A stretch of 64,000 nt of DNA from Nakamurella leprariae (lineage in GTDB: Bacteria; Actinomycetota; Actinomycetes; Mycobacteriales; Nakamurellaceae): contig NZ_JAERWK010000021.1 in NCBI RefSeq assembly GCF_016918035.1, positions 124,001 through 188,000 of the forward strand, read 5' to 3'. Positions within the stretch are counted from its first letter, which is position 1. The number at the start of each line of letters is the position of its first letter. The notes below the pieces were generated by a model. It had not been told where the DNA came from. It did not search any database and worked only from the letters and a program-made list of their open reading frames with translations. The translations under genes were made by a program, and so were the position numbers. This document shows, piece after piece, positions 55,505 through 64,000 of this stretch.

Positions 55505-56699
55505 TCGATCGGATCGAGGCATGGCCGAGACACTCATTCGGTCCGAATCCGATCGATCCGCTGAACGAGTCGGCCGCCGAGTTGTCGCCGCCGGCCAGAC
55601 GTGATCGCCGGGCCTGGTGGAACCACCGATGTTTCGCACCGCTCGCTGCGTGCGGACCGAACCGCGACGACACCGCCCGGAGCGTTCCACCGACTCCGAA
55701 CGCGCGGCGGAAGTGCATCCACGAACGGATGCGTCGACGCCGTTCGCGTTCCTCGCGGCCTCACTGTCGGCCCGGATCACGGGGGACCCAGCCCGCGGGG
55801 CCACGAGCCTGCCCGCGACGAGGTCATCGACCACGTCGATCGGTGGCGCGGTCGTCCAAGTGGAGCGTGCGCCGGGGGAGCGGTCACCTGCTCCGCGGCC
55901 CGGCGTGGTGACCATGACGCCCGGGAGTGGCGGCAGGAGTCTTCGCTCCGGGAACTCGGCCGTCCTTCCACACCGGTCCCGATCGACCTTGACGGCATGA
56001 ACACCAACCGGCGCTCCCGTGGACACCATCGACCGCCGCGGTGACGGCGCCAACGACCGCGCGAGTGCCACCGGCGTCTCCCGGCCGTGACCCGAGCGGC
56101 CCATCGGCATCGGGGACAGCTGGACGACGATCGCGATCCAGCCGGGCCGGCTCGGGCCGTCGCGAAACCGCTCCGCCTCTCACTGCGGCCGATCGAGGCC
56201 GACTCGGTGGACATCGCAGCCAGGGGTCCCGACAGGGCCGAGCAGTCGACAGAACCCCGACCGGGCCCGCTGTGGGTCAGTCGGTCTCAGCCCGTACTCG
56301 ATTCGACGCCCACCTGGTGTCCGGCCTTCCGCCGAACCAGGACGAGATCGCCCGCAAGCACGGTGATCCCGCTGCCCACTCGTCGTGGTGCGGTCTGGCC
56401 CGCCCGTCGGCTGTCAGTCCCGTGCACGCCGCCACCACCTGTCCGACTGCTGATCTCGTCCGGTCGACATCATCACTCCGCCGGACGGCACCCCACGGAC
56501 CGAACGCACCGACCTGACAATCGGTCTCGGCGTCACACCCCGCACCACATCGTCACCGTGACGAATCGACGTCGGGATCGCGGAGACTCCTCCCAGAGCC
56601 GATCCGCCCCTGATGGTCTCGGCGATGCCGGGACGAGTTCTGGTTGGTACCCGGCGGTGTCCCGGCGCGCCACCGCCACCCGGGCGGGGCGCGCGACGC

Positions 56700-57449
56700 T
56701 CAGCGACGTCGGGGCGTCCGTCGGACCGACCGGCGACCGGCGGGGGACCGGCGCGGACCGGCAGGCCGGGCTGGGCCGGCGCGCCGGACGGCCCGGACCA
56801 CCACCGTCGGATCGGTGACCAGGTCGACACCGACCGTCTCCACCCGGACGTCGCCCAGGCCGACGGCAGCCAGCGCATCCGCGTGCTCGATGATCTCCCG
56901 CTCGGCACTCGAGCCCTTCAGCGCGATCATCTCGCCACCCACCCGCACCAGCGGCGCGCACCACAACGCCAACCGCCCGAGCGGCGCGACTGCCCGCGAG
57001 GTCACCACGTCGGCATCGCCGGCCTGGTCCACCACCTCGTCGGCCCGGCCTCGGACGACCCGGCAGTTGTCCAGACCCAGCTCGGCGACCACTTCGCGCA
57101 GGAAGTCGACCCGACGGATCAGCGGCTCCACCAGGACGACGGCACAGTCCGGGCGAGCGATGGCCATCGGAATCCCGGGCAGCCCGGCACCGCTGCCGAC
57201 GTCGACGACTCGGCCGTCGGCCGGCAGGAGCGACGCGGGCAGCGCCGAATTGACCACGTGCCGGCTCCACAGCCGACTCCGCTCCCGGGGACCGATGAGC
57301 CCGCGGACGATGCCGTCACCGGCCAGCACCGCCACGTACCGTTCGGCCACCGGCAGGCGGTCGCCGAACACCGTGGCCGCGACCTCCGGCCGCGACTCGA
57401 CGTCGGTTCCGCCGTCCACCTCGTCCGGCGCGGCTCCAGGTTCCTGCAT
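56700..57449 (-). CDS. rsmG: 16S rRNA (guanine-N7) methyltransferase RsmG
   Basis: A 249-residue SAM-dependent enzyme that methylates G527 of 16S rRNA; loss gives low-level streptomycin resistance. The SAM-binding motif is RVVDVGSGAGLPGIPMAIAR (~residues 79-98), preceded by LIGPRERSRLWSRHVVNSAL and followed by VTSRAVAPLGRLALWCAPLV. An Arg/Pro-rich C-terminal tail (~25 residues) extends beyond the normal domain end. It lies 20 nt after jag in the rpmH-to-rsmG operon. The next gene downstream, parA, is 2.1 kb away. Confidence 0.95.
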   Translation of the reverse strand: MQEPGAAPDEVDGGTDVESRPEVAATVFGDRLPVAERYVAVLAGDGIVRGLIGPRERSRLWSRHVVNSALPASLLPADGRVVDVGSGAGLPGIPMAIARPDCAVVLVEPLIRRVDFLREVVAELGLDNCRVVRGRADEVVDQAGDADVVTSRAVAPLGRLALWCAPLVRVGGEMIALKGSSAEREIIEHADALAAVGLGDVRVETVGVDLVTDPTVVVRAVRRAGPARPAGPRRSPAGRRSVRRTPRRR

Positions 57450-57469
57450 CGGCGCGCTGTCGCCGCGAC

Positions 57470-58060
57470 TCAGGACGCGGCCGGACTGACCACGACGCGG
57501 CGACGCGGCTCCTCGCCCTCGCTGGACGATTCGGCCCCGCTCACAGCGGCCACCGCGTCGTGCACGATCTTGCGCTCGAACGGGTTCATCGGGCTGAGCC
57601 GCACGGCCTCACCGGTCTGCACCACCTCGTTCGCGGTGCGGGTGCCCAGGTCGCCCAGCTCGGTGCGCCGCCGCGCCCGGTACCCGGCGATGTCCAGCAT
57701 CAGCCGGGAGCGGTGCCCGGTCTCGGCCATCGCGGCCAGCCGGGTGAGCTCCTGCAGCGCGTCGAGGACCTCGCCGCGCTCACCGATCAGCTTGTGGATG
57801 TCGCCCTCGCCGATGATCGACACGACCGCACGCGAGCCGTCGACGTCGAGGTCGATGTCGCCGTCGTAGTCGAGGATGTCGAGCAGCCGCTCCAGGTAGT
57901 CGCCGGCCGCGTCGCCCTCGGCGACCAGCACGTCCCCGGAGTCCTCCCGGCCCGGGCGATCGGTCGACCCGCCCTCGTCGCCGCCGGTGCGCTCGGCGCC
58001 CGCGACGACGTCGGTGTCGTCCTCGGTGCCGACCAGGTCGGTCGATGCGTTCTCGCTCAT
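57470..58060 (-). CDS. jag: Jag/KhpB-like RNA-binding protein (KH-R3H)
   Basis: A 196-residue protein with an acidic N-terminal tail (~50 residues, Asp/Glu/Gly-rich), a KH-type domain (VVSIIGEGDIHKLIGERGEV, then LDALQELTRLAAM) and an R3H domain (LSPMNPFERKIVHDAV). Homologues bind RNA and are linked to cell division and envelope control, and are almost always next to yidC. The Jag_N domain of firmicutes is absent, as in other actinobacteria. The ATG has AAGGAACGAG upstream. It lies 147 nt after yidC and 20 nt before rsmG. Confidence 0.93.
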   Translation of the reverse strand: MSENASTDLVGTEDDTDVVAGAERTGGDEGGSTDRPGREDSGDVLVAEGDAAGDYLERLLDILDYDGDIDLDVDGSRAVVSIIGEGDIHKLIGERGEVLDALQELTRLAAMAETGHRSRLMLDIAGYRARRRTELGDLGTRTANEVVQTGEAVRLSPMNPFERKIVHDAVAAVSGAESSSEGEEPRRRVVVSPAAS

Positions 58061-58207
58061 CTCGTTCCTTCTCTCACGGTGACCTCCGTCGGACCGGGCA
58101 GGACGCCGGCACGGGTCGGAGGTGGGTCTGGTGCACACCGGTGGCGCGACCGCCGTCCGGCGCGACGCGCCGACGGGCGTCGGGTCGCGCGGACGCGGTC
58201 GGACGGC

Positions 58208-59362
58208 CTACCGGCGTCCGGACTTGCGCCGGTTGCCCGACGGCGGTCGCCCGCCGCGCCCACCGCGGGTGTTCTGCGGCCGGGCTCCGGGACGGGGCTT
58301 GGTCCGGTCGCCGACCGGGCGCTCACCGGGTGTGTCGGCGGATCCGGTGGCTCCCGCATCGGCGGCGTCGCCGGTCGGAATCGCACCGGCCGTCGGGGCG
58401 GTGTCGCGGGGACCCGCGGTGATCTCCGTCGTCGGCGTGACCGGACGCGCGGTCTTGGGCTTGGCCCCGGGCTTGGGCTTGGAGAACGCCTGCGCCGTCT
58501 TGGCCTCCTCGACCACCTGCGCCTCGGTCGCTTTGCGCTTGTCCTGGATCCGGTGCGCCACCCACAGCTGTCCGAAGGTCCACGAGTTGTTGGCCAGCCA
58601 GTAGAAGAGGATGGCCAGCGGGAAGAACGGACCCGTGGCAATGACGCCCAGCGGGAACAGGTACAGCATGACCTTGTTCATGATCGCCGCCTGCGGCTGG
58701 GCGGCGGCCTCGGGGTTGAGGAACTTCTGCCGGTTCACCGAGCGGCGGCTGGTCAGGTGGGTGGCGATGCCCGCGAGGATGGTCAGCGGGATGCCCCAGA
58801 TGATGATCGCCTCGCGCAGCCCGTCCAGGAACGCCAGCTGACCGCTGGCCATGGTCATCGAGCCGACCAGCGGGGCGCCGCCGGGCAGGTGCGCCTGGGA
58901 GAACGACTCGACGTCCGAGGCGCCGAAGAAGTAGACGTTCTGCCGGAGGGTCCAGCCGCCCGAACCGTCCTCGACGGGGGCGAACATCCGCAGCACGTGG
59001 AACAGACCGATGAAGACCGGCGCCTGGATGAGGATGGGCAGACAGGAGGCCAGGGGGTTGACCCCCGCCTCCTTGTTCAGCTTCATCATCTCTTCGGTCA
59101 ACCGCTGCCGGTCGTCCTTGTACTTCTCCCGGAGCTTCTTCATCTCCGGCTGGACCGCCTGCATCTTCAGCTGCGAGTCCATCTGCTTCATGAACGGCTT
59201 GAAGAGGATCGCCCGCAGGGTGAAGACCAGGAAGACGACGGACAGCACCCAGGCCAGGACGTTGCTCTCACCGAGGAACGAGCCGAAGACCTTGTGCCAG
59301 ACCCACATGATCCCGGAGACCGGGTAGTAGATGTAGTCCAAGGACCAGAAGTTGAAGTTCAC
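58208..59362 (-). CDS. yidC: Membrane protein insertase YidC
   Basis: A 384-residue Oxa1/YidC-type insertase without the large periplasmic domain of proteobacteria. Five membrane helices are visible: [40 protein letters not shown] with [20 protein letters not shown] after it, a central hairpin ([20 protein letters not shown]), [11 protein letters not shown] and the last two around [20 protein letters not shown]. The C terminus is a long basic, Pro-rich tail (~100 residues ending RKSGRR) that probably contacts ribosomes. The GTG start has GGGAGA 8 nt upstream and overlaps the yidD stop (GTGA). Confidence 0.95.
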   Translation of the reverse strand: MNFNFWSLDYIYYPVSGIMWVWHKVFGSFLGESNVLAWVLSVVFLVFTLRAILFKPFMKQMDSQLKMQAVQPEMKKLREKYKDDRQRLTEEMMKLNKEAGVNPLASCLPILIQAPVFIGLFHVLRMFAPVEDGSGGWTLRQNVYFFGASDVESFSQAHLPGGAPLVGSMTMASGQLAFLDGLREAIIIWGIPLTILAGIATHLTSRRSVNRQKFLNPEAAAQPQAAIMNKVMLYLFPLGVIATGPFFPLAILFYWLANNSWTFGQLWVAHRIQDKRKATEAQVVEEAKTAQAFSKPKPGAKPKTARPVTPTTEITAGPRDTAPTAGAIPTGDAADAGATGSADTPGERPVGDRTKPRPGARPQNTRGGRGGRPPSGNRRKSGRR

Positions 59363-59916
59363 GCGAGGGTTCTCCCGGCATCGACGACGAGCCTGTCCGA
59401 CCTGGGGCGGCCGGTCGGGGCAGGGCTGGATTCGGAGTGCTCCGGCTCGGTGTCGCCGGTGAGCCAACTCCCGTGGGGGTCAGCGGGTTCCCGGCCGGCG
59501 CGGTCGGGACGGTGGTCCCGGTCCTGCTGCTCGGCGGCACCCGGCCACACCTCGGGATCGGGACGCTGGTCCTGCGACCGGCGCCATCGGTTCTGCTCAC
59601 GGCGGCTCATCCCGGCCGGGGGGACGTGGTCGACTCCGCCGGTGCTCCACGGGTTGCAGCGGCCGAGCCGTCGGGCGGTGAGCCACAGACCGCGCAGCGC
59701 ACCGTGCCGGTGCAGGGCGGTGATCGCGTAGCTGCTGCAGCACGGGTAGTACCGGCAGCTCGGCGGGGTGTAGGCGGAGATGAAGCGCTGGTAGCCCCGC
59801 ACCGGGAGGATGAGCAGCGCGGCCAGCGGTGAACGCGCGCGGACCGGAACGCCGACGGGGTCGGTCACTCGGTCGGCCACGCGGTCAGTCATGCGATCGT
59901 TCCCGGCATCGGTCAT
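59359..59916 (-). CDS. yidD: Membrane protein insertion efficiency factor YidD
   Basis: A 185-residue protein; the conserved YidD domain ([40 protein letters not shown], then [16 protein letters not shown]) covers residues ~35-105. YidD aids YidC-dependent membrane insertion. The three conserved cysteines are present. A hydrophilic C-terminal tail of ~75 residues is longer than usual. The start ATG overlaps the rnpA stop (ATGA) and the stop overlaps yidC; ATG 59892 is another in-frame start. Confidence 0.93.
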   Translation of the reverse strand: MTDAGNDRMTDRVADRVTDPVGVPVRARSPLAALLILPVRGYQRFISAYTPPSCRYYPCCSSYAITALHRHGALRGLWLTARRLGRCNPWSTGGVDHVPPAGMSRREQNRWRRSQDQRPDPEVWPGAAEQQDRDHRPDRAGREPADPHGSWLTGDTEPEHSESSPAPTGRPRSDRLVVDAGRTLA

Positions 59917-60302
59917 GACGGGACCCCGGGCGTCTCGGCCGCGGGGGCTCCGAGCCGGATCCCGGCCCGGCGGGCGGCGACCCCCACCCCGGCATCCAGG
60001 TCGGCCTCGAGCTCCGGGGAACTCGCGGTCGACGCCGGCGCCAGGGCTCGCACCACCAGGTCGGTGCCGTCCGGCAGCAACGGCAGGCGCTGCCACACCA
60101 GCGGCCGCAGCCGCCGGGTGATCCGGTGCCGGACGACCGAGTTGCCGATCTTCCCGGACACCACGAACCCGGCCCGGGGAGGCCCGAGCCGGGTCGACGG
60201 CAACAGATGGATCACCATGGTCCGCGTCCCGCCGCGGCGACCCGATCGGAACACCGCGGTGAACTCGTTCGATCGACGCAGACGGTGGACGACAGGGAGC
60301 AC
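59913..60302 (-). CDS. rnpA: Ribonuclease P protein component
   Basis: A 129-residue RNase P protein that helps the catalytic RNA cleave tRNA 5' leaders. It begins [20 protein letters not shown], has the basic RNR motif region [17 protein letters not shown], and ends with a non-conserved tail. The GTG start lies 34 nt after rpmH. The yidD start overlaps its stop. Confidence 0.94.
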   Translation of the reverse strand: MLPVVHRLRRSNEFTAVFRSGRRGGTRTMVIHLLPSTRLGPPRAGFVVSGKIGNSVVRHRITRRLRPLVWQRLPLLPDGTDLVVRALAPASTASSPELEADLDAGVGVAARRAGIRLGAPAAETPGVPS

Positions 60303-60336
60303 GGCGGACCCAGCCGGGCCGGGACGGCGACCGCGA

Positions 60337-60474
60337 TCAGGCGGACAGCTCGGCGCGGCCCTTGCGACGCCGGGCCGCGAGGATCGCGCGCCCGGCGCGG
60401 GTCCGCATGCGGAGCCGGAAGCCGTGGGTCTTGGCCCGGCGACGGTTGTTCGGCTGGAAAGTGCGCTTGCTCAC
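60337..60474 (-). CDS. rpmH: 50S ribosomal protein L34
   Basis: The 45-residue product starts [20 protein letters not shown] and has the usual [18 protein letters not shown] terminus. The GTG start has GGAG ~5 nt upstream (near 60480). It leads the rpmH-rnpA-yidD-yidC-jag-rsmG operon, divergent from dnaA. Confidence 0.97.
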   Translation of the reverse strand: MSKRTFQPNNRRRAKTHGFRLRMRTRAGRAILAARRRKGRAELSA

Positions 60475-61072
60475 GGTGACTCCAGAGGTGTTCGTACGGT
60501 GTTCGGCTGCGGGCACTGCGGATCGGGAGCTGTTGCAGGCGGCCGCCACCGGGTCGTCCCCGCCAGCAGCCGAGCCCGATCACGGAACCCGGTCGACCGA
60601 TCCCGGGCTCCCGATGCGCAGACAAGAACAGGCAGCACAACAGGGCCGACAACCAGCCGGACCGTCCAATGGTACGGACGCCGTGGAGGGTGGTCAAAAC
60701 CCGGACCGGGGGACACCGGCTCGAGCCGGAGCGGCCCGCGCATGTCCCCGGTGATGGCGCCGTGGACGGCCGCGGCTGGCGAGGCCGCCTCGCGCCCGCG
60801 ATACCGTTGTCACCAGCACATTTCCGACGTGTGACAGCTTCGGTCCGAGTCGTGACGAAACGGTCTTCTCGGACACTCACCTTGTGGATCGGGCCCCGCT
60901 GTTGTTAGCGTCCCGGCTCGCACGGCATGGAAGTCACGCCGCGGTGTCCATCACCCGCAGGGCTCCCGCTCCCGTTCGCGGACCGTCGCCGTTGAGTTGT
61001 GCACCCGTGTGGACAACTCTGTGGACAGTTCGACGGGTCTGCACATCGTGTGAGGGGGGGTCAGCAGCGCCG
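60475..61072. promoter_or_regulatory. rpmH/dnaA divergent promoter region with DnaA boxes
   Basis: This 598-bp gap has no gene. On the plus strand TTGTGG (60882-60887) and TAGCGT (60906-60911) are 18 bp apart and form a likely dnaA promoter with a ~155-nt leader. Downstream lie two DnaA boxes: TGTGGACAA (61008-61016, perfect) and TGTGGACAG (61020-61028, one mismatch), 12 bp apart, fit for autoregulation. A purine-rich GAGGGGGGG lies 14 nt before the dnaA ATG. Confidence 0.7.
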
Positions 61073-62662
61073 ATGGATCACGCCGGGGCAGCCAACGACT
61101 CCGCCGCGTCGCTGGCCCCGGTCTGGCGGGCCGTGGTCACGGAACTGGCTCCTGAACTCAGCTCGCAGCAGCGCGCCTGGCTCTCGCTGACCCAGCCGAT
61201 CGGACTTCTTGGCACGACCGCCCTGCTCGCGGCGCCGTCGGACTTCGCCAAGGAAGTCATCGAACGCAAGCTGAGCAAGCCGATCACTGCGGCGCTGTCC
61301 ACGCACCTGCAGGCCGAGATCAACCTGGCCGTCACCGTCGCCGCCGCACCGACCGCGGCCGCCGACGATCCACTGGACGGCGACGACCCGGACGCACCCG
61401 GCGACCAGCCGTTCGCCGACCCCGACCTCCACGCCCGCCTGGCCGAACCGTCAGGCGGCGGACCCGACGCGGCCGGCCACGGTCGCGGCCCCGGAGTGCC
61501 CCCGGCCGGGCAGCTGCTCGACGGTGACGACGATGACGTCGACGAGGAAGCCGACGCGTTGGCCACCGTCACCGAGATCTGGCCGACCTATGCCGGCCGC
61601 CGTGGTGAGGCGCCCCGGCACCCGTCGCTGACCAAGCTCAACGGCAAGTACACCTTCGACACGTTCGTCATCGGTGCGTCCAACCGCTTCGCCCACGCCG
61701 CCGCCGTCGCGGTGTCCGAGGCGCCGGCGGTGGCGTACAACCCGCTGTTCATCTGGGGTGACTCGGGGCTGGGCAAGACCCACCTGCTCCACGGCATCGG
61801 CCACTACGCCCAGCGGCTGTTCCCGGGGATGAAGGTGCGGTACGTCTCCAGCGAGGAGTTCACCAACGACTTCATCAACTCGCTGCGCGACGACCGCAAG
61901 GTGGCGTTCCAACGCCGGTACCGCGACGTCGACGTGCTGCTGGTGGACGACATCCAGTTCCTGGAGGGCAAGGAAGGCACCCAGGAGGAGTTCTTCCACA
62001 CCTTCAACACGCTCTACAACGCCAACAAGCAGATCGTGATCTCGTCGGACCGTCCGCCGAAGCGGCTGGAGACCCTCGAGGACCGGATGCGCACCCGGTT
62101 CGAGTGGGGCCTGACCACCGACATCCAGCCGCCCGAACTGGAGACGCGGATCGCGATCCTGCGCAAGAAGGCCGCCCTGGACCGGATGGCCGCGCCCGAC
62201 GACGTGCTGGAGTTCATCGCCAGCCGGATCGAGCGCAACATCCGTGAACTGGAGGGCGCGCTCATCCGGGTCACCGCGTTCGCCTCGTTGAACAAGCAGC
62301 CGGTCGACCTGTCGCTGGCCCAGATCGTGCTCCGCGACCTGCTCCGCGACCCGGTGTCCAACGACATCGACGCCGCCACGATCATGGCCGTCACCGCCGA
62401 GTACTTCGGCGTCACGCTCGACGAGTTGTGCGGGCCACAGAAGACCAAGGCCATCGCCGGCTCCCGGCAGATCGCCATGTACCTGTGCCGCGAGCTCACC
62501 GACCTGACCCTGCCCAAGATCGGGCAGACCTTCGGCGGCCGCGACCACACCACCGTCATGCACGCGGCGAAGAAGATCCGGGCCGAGATGGCCGAACGCC
62601 GGCAGACCTACGACCACGTCCAGGAGCTCACCGCCCGCGTGCGCGAGCGGTCCCGCCACTGA
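61073..62662 (+). CDS. dnaA: Chromosomal replication initiator DnaA
   Basis: A 529-residue initiator. Domain I spans residues ~1-95 ([20 protein letters not shown]). Domain II is a long acidic Gly/Asp/Pro-rich linker (~100-175), typical of actinobacteria. The AAA+ domain has Walker [13 protein letters not shown] (~229) and Walker [13 protein letters not shown]. Domain IV holds the DnaA-box-binding signature [20 protein letters not shown] (~480-500). The ATG at 61073 is preferred; an earlier in-frame region back to 60884 overlaps the promoter and DnaA boxes. Confidence 0.98.
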   Translation: MDHAGAANDSAASLAPVWRAVVTELAPELSSQQRAWLSLTQPIGLLGTTALLAAPSDFAKEVIERKLSKPITAALSTHLQAEINLAVTVAAAPTAAADDPLDGDDPDAPGDQPFADPDLHARLAEPSGGGPDAAGHGRGPGVPPAGQLLDGDDDDVDEEADALATVTEIWPTYAGRRGEAPRHPSLTKLNGKYTFDTFVIGASNRFAHAAAVAVSEAPAVAYNPLFIWGDSGLGKTHLLHGIGHYAQRLFPGMKVRYVSSEEFTNDFINSLRDDRKVAFQRRYRDVDVLLVDDIQFLEGKEGTQEEFFHTFNTLYNANKQIVISSDRPPKRLETLEDRMRTRFEWGLTTDIQPPELETRIAILRKKAALDRMAAPDDVLEFIASRIERNIRELEGALIRVTAFASLNKQPVDLSLAQIVLRDLLRDPVSNDIDAATIMAVTAEYFGVTLDELCGPQKTKAIAGSRQIAMYLCRELTDLTLPKIGQTFGGRDHTTVMHAAKKIRAEMAERRQTYDHVQELTARVRERSRH

Positions 62663-63606
62663 TCCGGCCCTGCGTGGGGGCTGAACCCGCGCTGGACTCG
62701 CTGATTCCCCGCTGAAGCGGCCCGAGCGGCCGGGCCGACGCACGTCGGCGACCTGTCGCACCCGCATCCGGATCCGCACCACTCCCCGCGCGGCCACCGA
62801 CCCGCGGCGCGGATCCCACAACCCGGCGCGTCCGCGGCGTACCTGCCGGACTCGGCGAACGCACCAGACCGTCCGATCCGTCCGGTTCCTGGAGACGCCG
62901 GGGCGGATGCCGCGCGGATCACACCCATCCCGGCACCACACCGGTGTGATTCGACCCCGGTGGGCGAGGACGCGGCCCGCCGGAGCCCGATGACCTGCGG
63001 CAAGTCCGTCGAATGGCCGCGTGATGGTCACGCTGCGTTCAGGTTCGACGGCGGATTGCCTGCGCTGCGTGTCCGACCGGCCGAGTTCTGCACACTGTGT
63101 GGACAACCCTGTGGAGAACCGCGGGGTACGACGGGGACAACTGGGGACACTCGCGAGTCACCCACATCGGGCCGGTCGGGCCGCCCTGCCGTCCCCGAGC
63201 TGTCCACGTCGGCGACACGCGACCGGGCCTGCACGGATCCCGCTCGTTCCACACCGTCCACACTGCTTACTGCTGCTACTGATCTCTCCTTGAGAGGGAG
63301 AACTACAAGCGCAGCCTGTGGGGACAACCGTCGGGCAGCAGCGGCGGACCGGCTCGCGCCCCGACTGGCACGGCCTGCCACGAAGCGCCGGGAACCCCCG
63401 CGCGGGTGGACCCCGATGCTGCGCACCCCCGTCCGGGGCCGTACCGTTGACGGCCCCGGACCCGACGCGTGGGGCTGGTCGGCCGCCGTGCCAGGAGATC
63501 CGGACGAGTCCCGGCGTCCTCCGGGTCCCCGGTGGCCCACCGCGCCGTCGCGATCCTGGTCGTTCCGTTCGCAGAAGCAGTTCCTTGAGGTGCTGGAGGC
63601 CGGCTC
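62663..63606. other. oriC: Replication origin (oriC), dnaA-dnaN intergenic region
   Basis: This 944-bp gene-free region holds a DnaA-box cluster at 63098-63327: TGTGGACAA (63098-63106, perfect), TGTGGAGAA (63110-63118), CGGGGACAA (63132-63140), TGGGGACAC (63142-63150), CTGTCCACG (63200-63208), CCGTCCACA (63254-63262) and TGGGGACAA (63319-63327). The least GC-rich patch, around 63260-63310 (with CTGCTTACTGCTGCTACTGA), is the best candidate unwinding element, but it is only weakly AT-rich. A CACACCGGTGTG palindrome lies at 62937-62948. The first ~270 bp (62663-62930) hold nothing I recognise. Confidence 0.85.
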
Positions 63607-64000
63607 ATGAAGTTCCGCGTCGCCCGTGACGATCTGGCCGACGCCGTCGCGTGGGTGGCCAAGTCGCTGCCCAGCCGGCCGCCGGTGCCCGTCCTGGGCG
63701 GGATCCTGCTCGAGGTGCAGGACTCGACCCTGACCGTCTCCGGGTTCGACTACGAGGTCTCCACCCGGGCCGAGGTCGCCGTCGACAGCACCAGCGACGC
63801 CGACCACGACCGCGTGCTGGTCTCGGGTCGCCTGCTGGCCGAGATCACCCGGGCCCTCCCGGCCAAGCCGGTCGACTTCTCGGTGGACGGCCCCAAGGTC
63901 ACCATCGTCGGCGGGTCGGCCCGGTTCACCCTGCCGACCATGCCGGTCGAGGACTACCCGCCGCTGCCGGCATTGCCCGAGGTGGCCGGCACCGTCGACG
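63607..64000 (+). CDS. dnaN: DNA polymerase III beta subunit (sliding clamp), 3' end missing
   Basis: The first ~131 residues of the clamp, cut by the right edge. It begins [20 protein letters not shown] and continues [20 protein letters not shown] and [19 protein letters not shown], diagnostic of DnaN domain 1. The clamp tethers polymerase III to DNA. GAGG lies near 63597, ahead of the ATG. Confidence 0.97.
   Translation, partial: MKFRVARDDLADAVAWVAKSLPSRPPVPVLGGILLEVQDSTLTVSGFDYEVSTRAEVAVDSTSDADHDRVLVSGRLLAEITRALPAKPVDFSVDGPKVTIVGGSARFTLPTMPVEDYPPLPALPEVAGTVD

Larger units (their letters stand above)
54562..56699. other. Gene-free parS region between parA and rsmG (2.1 kb)
   Basis: No frame has an actinobacterial codon pattern or a recognisable domain; open frames include the parS sequences themselves as FHVE-type peptides. 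Four parS sites lie in its first ~950 bp. The remainder (55505-56699) has no element that I recognise. Its base composition seems less GC-rich than the neighbouring genes. Confidence 0.65.

Noticed and set aside
55850-55875. Degenerate parS-like sequence (TCCAAGTGGAGC)
   Set aside because: It has changes in the central CACGTG core, so ParB binding is unlikely.
54687-56517. Several 100-250 codon frames in the parA-rsmG gap
   Set aside because: They lack codon bias, domains and ribosome sites, and some are built around parS sequences read as FHVE/PRGT peptides.
60884-61072. N-terminal extension of DnaA by 63 codons
   Set aside because: It would cover the -10/-35 promoter and both DnaA boxes and has no similarity to DnaA domain I, which begins after ATG 61073.

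Overview
The window is a GC-rich stretch of an actinobacterial chromosome that spans the replication origin. It carries the conserved order parB-parA-[gap]-rsmG-jag-yidC-yidD-rnpA-rpmH | dnaA-oriC-dnaN, preceded by the actinobacterial block pcnA | nudix - DUF6049 - murJ(pseudokinase fusion) - trxB - trxA - cwlM. GTG starts are common, 4-nt overlaps (ATGA/GTGA) are frequent, and several genes look leaderless (a TANNNT hexamer 6-8 nt before the start codon). CwlM, the MurJ-pseudokinase fusion, DUF5318, PadR and Ino1 place it in Actinomycetia. A Nakamurella-like or Frankineae relative is a guess only.

Layout. 0-4 kb: rpsF (cut by the edge), a VOC/AraC pair and a GT87 membrane mannosyltransferase, all on minus. 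4-16 kb: a 1.3 kb gene-free region with operator-like palindromes, then a dipeptide-type ABC importer (two permeases, two ATPases), an embedded quinone oxidoreductase-like gene, two paralogous lipoprotein solute-binding proteins, an MFS exporter and an SDR. 16-20 kb: DUF5318, PadR, inositol-1-phosphate synthase and an M20 amidohydrolase. 20-25 kb: a two-component system divergent from a MacB/FtsX-type ABC transporter. 25-28 kb: DksA-like zinc finger, secreted septum-formation-like protein, SRPBCC protein and a small membrane protein.

28.2-30.8 kb is the most unusual part: six small membrane-protein genes, all translationally coupled, arranged as three repeats of a two-gene unit (A1-B1-A2-B2-A3-B3). 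The proteins share a PWW...RRPEL core and look like an undescribed paralogous family.

30.8-46.9 kb: leuS with an apparent leader-peptide attenuator (11-residue leaderless ORF with a Leu-Leu pair, then a U-tailed terminator), SdpI-like protein, YqgE, MFS, CCA-adding enzyme, Nudix, DUF6049, MurJ fusion, thioredoxin reductase and thioredoxin. sigM, which usually sits between murJ and trxB, is absent. 47.6-52.4 kb: CwlM, GNAT, a PLP aminotransferase and a D-Ala-D-Ala-ligase-like protein with an altered metal site. 52.4-64 kb: segregation and replication core. Five parS sites lie in or just upstream of parA, four of them in a 2.1 kb gene-free stretch; a DnaA-box cluster lies between dnaA and dnaN.

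How the genes work together: envelope synthesis (GT87, Ino1, MurJ, CwlM, YidC/YidD, Ddl-like), chromosome start-up (DnaA, DnaN, ParAB-parS) and redox (TrxAB) form the conserved core. The importer cluster, the two-component/ABC pair and the six-gene membrane cluster look like lineage-specific insertions into it.
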